Notes under the pieces: generated by a model
Seen by the model: only the letters and a program-made list of their open reading frames with translations
Database searches by the model: none
Told to the model about the DNA's origin: nothing
Source of the DNA: an uncultured Cocleimonas sp.
GTDB taxonomy: Bacteria; Pseudomonadota; Gammaproteobacteria; Thiotrichales; Thiotrichaceae
Length of the DNA: 20,080 nt
Assembly: GCA_938041705.1 (NCBI GenBank)
Contig: CALISP010000299.1
Coordinates: forward strand, 1-20,080
Reading direction: 5' to 3'
Made by a program: the position numbers and the translations under genes
Part shown: piece by piece, positions 16,827 to 20,080 of the stretch
Position numbering within the stretch: the stretch's first letter is position 1
Layout of the letters: the number at the start of each line of letters is the position of its first letter

Positions 16827-16854
16827 TGTATAGATTAGATTGAAAAATGTTCAA
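16827..16854 (-). promoter_or_regulatory. Possible promoter of the phoP-like operon
   Basis: On the minus strand TTGAAC (16849-16854), a 16-base spacer and TATACA (16827-16832) lie about 50 bases ahead of the response regulator ATG. Each hexamer matches four of six consensus bases. It is tentative, but it is the best candidate in the gap. Confidence 0.3.
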
Positions 16855-16856
16855 AC

Positions 16857-16874
16857 TTTATTTAATTAAATAAA
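16857..16874. repeat. 18-bp perfect palindrome upstream of the phoP-like gene
   Basis: TTTATTTAATTAAATAAA is fully self-complementary and ends two bases from the -35 of the proposed promoter. It may be an operator, for example for autoregulation. It contains only A and T, so chance is a real alternative in this AT-rich DNA. Confidence 0.35.
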
Positions 16875-16943
16875 TGCAAATTTAAAGCAGATATTATACA
16901 TATAAACGTTGGGGCGATAGGTTTTTTGTGTGGAGCGGAATTG

Positions 16944-17267
16944 TTATTGGTTTTGAACGATATTATCTATGAAACATCCTATTTGAATCATGTGAAATTC
17001 ACCCTGATCTTCAAGGAATTTAATATGATGGCAATCAGGATTAGTATAAGTAGATTGTTTTTTAACTGAGAGCACTCTCCCATTCAAAATAGACTTAACC
17101 ATACCGATCACTTCTAACTTCGTAATTGGTTGAGTTGGAATAACGCGTTCGATTGGCATGATGATAACTTCCGCATGCACCGTATGGAATGAGACTAGGC
17201 TCGTGCTTAGAGTTATTAGTAGCAAAAATGCTTTTAGCCGAGGATGCTTTAGCAGCGTAAACCTCAT
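16944..17267 (-). CDS. Small exported PepSY-like protein
   Basis: The frame is open from an ATG at 17297 (117 residues), but the ATG at 17267 is chosen: it has GGGGA five bases upstream, whereas the first ATG has no ribosome site. The resulting 107-residue protein begins with a typical signal peptide (KHPRLKAFLLLITLSTSLVS) ending VHA before EV. The mature part, ITKLEVIGMVKSILNGRV then LSVKKQS and HHIKFLEDQGEFHMIQI, has the helix-strand pattern of a PepSY-like domain and contains two cysteines (DCHH and IGCFI). Small PepSY proteins are common beside PhoPQ-like systems and are thought to modulate envelope sensors or proteases. The gene lies just upstream of the response regulator on the same strand, with 166 bases between them. 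The family call is by pattern and moderate; the function is inferred. Confidence 0.6.
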   Translation of the reverse strand: MRFTLLKHPRLKAFLLLITLSTSLVSFHTVHAEVIIMPIERVIPTQPITKLEVIGMVKSILNGRVLSVKKQSTYTNPDCHHIKFLEDQGEFHMIQIGCFIDNIVQNQ

Positions 17268-17382
17268 TTTAGTCCCCGAAACCTTTAGCGGTTTCATTAA
17301 TTATTGGTATAGGACTCTATTTATCATTAAATCTATTAACCGAAGCTGAACGATTGCCTCAAGAGATTCATTTTATTAATTT

Positions 17383-18123
17383 TTAATGTGTGTTTTGATT
17401 ATTCTGAGCGATATATTTAAGTGTTGGGTTAAACTGTAAACCTGGCTGATAGCGGTAATGTCCCGTAATTTTCATAGTGAACAATATATCTTCAAGTTTT
17501 GGTCCTTTCCCCATATTGTGAACAATCAAAGGGCGTGTTTTATCTTTGCTGACTTGATGCGTAACGATGCCAATATGCGGCATACTGGGCATCATATCCC
17601 AAGTAACCAAATCACCTGGCATATAGTCATTTGAGTCGGTGCTAATTGGTAAAGCTGCACCATGACGTTCAAAAAATACACGTAAATTAACTACTCGTCT
17701 GTGATCGATATTAGGATCAGGTCTAACTAGATTCCATTTTGGTAGATTAGGGTATTGAGCAAAGTTGTTAATCATGTCTCGATGGACTTGCTCTTGTAAA
17801 TCAATACCAAGCTTTCTATAAGCGCGAATCACAACATCCGTGCATACACCAATATTGTTAGGAACATCGCCGCCTGGGTATCCTATTGGTATATATCTGC
17901 CGTCATACTTAACCTTGTGGTTCAGTCTTTCTAAAGCCGCATCGACTAAATCCACTGAAAACGCAAAACGTTGCATGGTTATGTCGCTAACTGGAGGTGG
18001 AACTAGCACAGGTGATTCTGCAAATACTGTGCTACTAAGTTGAGTAGCTGTAAGTATTAAAACTAACCCTATTTTTTGAATGAGCTTGTTAAGCTTCATT
18101 TTCAATGAAGTATTTAATAACAT
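17383..18123 (-). CDS. DUF1287 family periplasmic protein (YijF-like)
   Basis: This 246-residue exported protein has a signal peptide of about 35 residues ending TVFA. The mature part carries the DUF1287 hallmarks in order: YIPIGYPGGDVPNNIGVCTDVVIRAYR split around C94, GIDLQEQVHRDM, PNIDHRRVVNL, YMPGDLVTWD, MPHIGIV (H183), VHNMGKGPKLEDILF and ITGHYRY. The fold and the Cys-His pair recall NlpC/P60-type cysteine peptidases, so a cell-wall or periplasmic hydrolase role is plausible but unproven. The start is firm: AGGGAG lies five bases before the ATG. It precedes the PepSY-like gene by 85 bases and faces bpt divergently across a 343-base gap. Confidence 0.88.
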   Translation of the reverse strand: MLLNTSLKMKLNKLIQKIGLVLILTATQLSSTVFAESPVLVPPPVSDITMQRFAFSVDLVDAALERLNHKVKYDGRYIPIGYPGGDVPNNIGVCTDVVIRAYRKLGIDLQEQVHRDMINNFAQYPNLPKWNLVRPDPNIDHRRVVNLRVFFERHGAALPISTDSNDYMPGDLVTWDMMPSMPHIGIVTHQVSKDKTRPLIVHNMGKGPKLEDILFTMKITGHYRYQPGLQFNPTLKYIAQNNQNTH

Positions 18124-18128
18124 AAGGT

Positions 18129-18134
18129 CTCCCT
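18129..18134 (-). promoter_or_regulatory. Ribosome binding site of the DUF1287 gene
   Basis: CTCCCT on the plus strand reads AGGGAG on the minus strand, five bases before the ATG at 18123. It decides this start over the internal ATG at codon 9. Confidence 0.65.
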
Positions 18135-18368
18135 AAGAATTTATGTTTTTATAGTCTTTGGATATAGTATTTATGCAGTAATTACAAAGGGTAATTAGAT
18201 GCAGTTTTTACGTATTATTATAATATTTAACAGTGTTGAAATATCGAATCGCCCAAATCCGAATTCGACATAATAAACTGAATGGAATTAAATATACAGT
18301 TAAAATAGTGACTTATTAGAGTTAATTAAGTTCAATTGTCAGAAGTTTATTGGTTAATTTAATGAAAC

Positions 18369-18398
18369 TTGTTAAGCTTATTTTGAATTTGCTAAAAT
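18369..18398 (+). promoter_or_regulatory. Likely promoter of bpt
   Basis: TTGTTA (18369-18374), an 18-base spacer and TAAAAT (18393-18398, five of six consensus bases), preceded by TG at 18390-18391, make an extended -10 element. The predicted start lies about 60 bases before the bpt ATG. Confidence 0.5.
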
Positions 18399-18466
18399 TT
18401 CGTAATGACAAGACAATTATAAAAACAACAATCTAGATCTAAAACGATAAGATTTTAAAAAGGATA

Positions 18467-19198
18467 ATGTCGACACCAATGAAACTTGATCAACCGCTTA
18501 AAATATTTCCAACTGCAATGCATCCCTGTTCCTACATTCCTGGTTTGATAGCTAGAAACGCAGTAGTTGATCCTGAGTACGATATGAATCCTGAGATCTA
18601 TGATTACCTGATTCAAAATGGTTTTCGTCGCAGTGGTGAACAAGTCTATCGACCTTATTGTCATACCTGTGAAGAGTGCGTAACAACCCGTATCCCCGTT
18701 ATAGAATTTAAACGTAGTCGAAGTCAAAAGCGCATCTGGAGAATGAATCAAGACCTCATCGTTAAAGTAAACACAAACGGCTTTCGTAAGGAATACCTAC
18801 CGATTTATCAGCGTTACTTAGAAAGCCGCCACGAAAGTGCCGACTTCGAAGGTGTTGAGAAATTCTTGATGGCTAAATGGTGTGATGTTCATTTTTATGA
18901 ATTTCATCAATTAGATGAAACCCAACAAGAAACCTTAATTGGTGTGGCGGTAACTGACCAAGTAAGCACTGGCTTATCAGCGGTGTATACTTTTTTTGAA
19001 CCTGAAATAGCGAGTAAACGAAGCATGGGTGTGTTTGCTATTTTATGGCAAATTGAAAAGGCATGTGCTCAAAACCTAGAATATGTTTATCCAGGTTTCT
19101 GGATAAAAGATTGTCGTAAAATGAATTATAAATCTAATTATCAACCTATCGAAGGCCTTATCAAAGGCAAATGGGTTCCACTTGAAAAAGGCTCTTAA
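18467..19198 (+). CDS. bpt: Aspartate/glutamate leucyltransferase (Bpt)
   Basis: This 243-residue enzyme transfers leucine from Leu-tRNA to proteins with N-terminal Asp or Glu, marking them for ClpS/ClpAP degradation (bacterial N-degron pathway, cytoplasm). The family signatures are clear: HPCSYIPGLIARNAVVDP (C21), GFRRSGEQVYRPYCHTC with the cysteine cluster C65, C68 and C71, then RIPV and RSQKRIWRMN. The ending YVYPGFWIKDCRKMNYKSNY is also typical. Length is normal for the family. AAGGA lies very close to the ATG at 18467; the ATG four codons on (18479) is the alternative start. The downstream gene probably begins within its last codons. No aat gene, the usual partner, is visible next to it. 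Confidence 0.93.
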   Translation: MSTPMKLDQPLKIFPTAMHPCSYIPGLIARNAVVDPEYDMNPEIYDYLIQNGFRRSGEQVYRPYCHTCEECVTTRIPVIEFKRSRSQKRIWRMNQDLIVKVNTNGFRKEYLPIYQRYLESRHESADFEGVEKFLMAKWCDVHFYEFHQLDETQQETLIGVAVTDQVSTGLSAVYTFFEPEIASKRSMGVFAILWQIEKACAQNLEYVYPGFWIKDCRKMNYKSNYQPIEGLIKGKWVPLEKGS

Positions 19199-20080
19199 CC
19201 AGAACTCGAATAAACCAAAGTCTAAAGTACGAGCGTTTATTAGATTTTTTTTATTATTAATATCGCTCGGTGCATTTGCAATAAGCGTTGCACAGATAGG
19301 TCAACACTGGAACTATCAAGAAGTCTTAAGTGATGTAAGTGAGCAAATTACTCGAAAAATAACACCCACTGATCTCTCAAATCGTATTCAAGAAGCAATT
19401 GATAATTCTGAGTTTGAAGAAGCTAAAAGCTATTTACTAATAGCTAAAGAGTATCAATTTGAAATTGACTACAGCAATTTCGAAAGCCAATTAAAACAAA
19501 AAGATAAAACACTTAATCGTGTCATTAAAAACGCCTCTGACTTTACCACTGGGTTTGTAAACGGCAAGAGTGTTAACTTGGCAGGTGTTGCAGGAGCTGT
19601 TAGTGCAGACTTTACGGTTGTTGGCGACATTAGAGATTTACGCAAAGAATATCTTAAATACCAAGCTAAAGAGCCAATCAATGAGTTAATCGTTGTCTTG
19701 TCAGGTACTGGCATAGGTTTAACTGCAATGACGGTGGCCTCTTTAGGTGCGACAGCTCCGGCTAAAACAGGAGTATCAACCATTAAGTTAGCTGTGAAAT
19801 CTCAACGGCTAACGTCTAGATTTCAAAAACAATTACTCAAATTAGGTCGCAAAGTATTTAATTGGCGCAAATTTACACGTGGCATAAAACACGATAAAAG
19901 TATCAGCAGTATGCGTCGTGCGGTAAAAATCGCCTATCGACCCAAAGCACTTAAACCTCTGGAGAAAATAGCAGGGCAGGTGAACGCAATTCGTAAATCA
20001 AGCTCGACAGCAGACACTTTGTATATGCTTAAGTACGTTGAAAATACCAATGACCTGCGTCATTTAGAAAAAGTCACACT
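19182..20080 (+). CDS. Unrecognised membrane protein, cut by the window edge
   Basis: The frame is open from 19125 to base 20080 with no ATG in its early part. The TTG at 19182 gives the sensible N-terminus MKKALNQNSNKPKSK and overlaps the end of bpt by 17 bases, which suggests translational coupling. The visible 299 residues contain a membrane helix (about 18-38), a charged helical region (about 45-130), and a Gly/Ala/Thr-rich hydrophobic segment (about 167-195, around LIVVLSGTGIGLTAMTVASL). Before it stands SADFTVVGDIRDLRKEYLKY, and after it a very basic region (FQKQLLKLGRKVFNWRKFTR). I recognise no named family. The start has only a poor ribosome site. The link to bpt is by position only. 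Confidence 0.65.
   Translation, partial: MKKALNQNSNKPKSKVRAFIRFFLLLISLGAFAISVAQIGQHWNYQEVLSDVSEQITRKITPTDLSNRIQEAIDNSEFEEAKSYLLIAKEYQFEIDYSNFESQLKQKDKTLNRVIKNASDFTTGFVNGKSVNLAGVAGAVSADFTVVGDIRDLRKEYLKYQAKEPINELIVVLSGTGIGLTAMTVASLGATAPAKTGVSTIKLAVKSQRLTSRFQKQLLKLGRKVFNWRKFTRGIKHDKSISSMRRAVKIAYRPKALKPLEKIAGQVNAIRKSSSTADTLYMLKYVENTNDLRHLEKVT

Larger units (their letters stand above)
18124..18466. other. Divergent intergenic region between DUF1287 and bpt
   Basis: There is no gene in these 343 AT-rich bases. It must hold promoters for both neighbours; the bpt one is visible (18369-18398). A 6-bp inverted repeat, TCGAAT (18244-18249) and ATTCGA (18263-18268), with a 13-base spacer, lies near the middle and could bind a dimeric regulator. 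Nothing else is supported. Confidence 0.4.

Noticed and set aside
18455..18751. 98-residue minus-strand frame over the start of bpt
   Set aside because: It is antisense to a confidently identified gene, with no recognisable domain.
19469..19783. 104-residue minus-strand frame near the right edge
   Set aside because: The plus-strand frame here is longer, runs to the window end and has a coherent membrane-protein layout.

Overview
The window looks like chromosome from an AT-rich gammaproteobacterium, probably marine or aquatic. The pointers are a PhoP/PhoQ-type two-component pair, a Bpt leucyltransferase, YqiJ/YqiK homologues, a DUF1287 protein and gammaproteobacterial-style tRNA-Ala and tRNA-Glu genes. 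The genus cannot be fixed from the sequence. I see no integrase, transposase, phage gene or CRISPR array. Most genes lie on the minus strand; the tRNAs and the last two genes lie on the plus strand.

Region 1 (1-5545, minus): a three-gene flotillin operon, read right to left. It holds a YqiJ-like membrane/OB-fold protein, a YqiK-like flotillin, and a very long DUF3686-type 'DNA repair ATPase' whose C-terminal half runs off the left edge. A long leader (5546-5911) precedes it, with two strong inverted repeats and a G-run motif.

Region 2 (5912-11662, minus): a small four-helix membrane protein and two large tandem paralogues. The paralogues look like clan GH-A glycosidases with a C-terminal CBM9-like domain, one apparently membrane-anchored and one secreted. 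A nearly identical 16-17 base motif (AAAAGYAGGGGGGTGT, plus-strand reading) recurs in three successive intergenic gaps: after each of these three genes, and so ahead of the 775-residue paralogue, the 121-residue membrane protein and the flotillin operon. This suggests one co-regulated envelope/exopolysaccharide module, and it is the most interesting feature of the window.

Region 3 (11948-12597, plus): tRNA-Ala(GGC) with a good sigma70 promoter, then two non-identical tRNA-Glu(TTC) genes.

Region 4 (12672-18123, minus): envelope and signalling genes. Right to left they are a DUF1287 periplasmic protein, a small PepSY-like exported protein, a PhoP-like response regulator, a PhoQ-like sensor kinase, and an NTE-type protein with a cyclic-nucleotide-binding domain and a patatin phospholipase domain.

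Region 5 (18467-20080, plus): bpt (N-degron leucyltransferase), then an unrecognised membrane protein that probably starts at a TTG inside the end of bpt and runs off the right edge.
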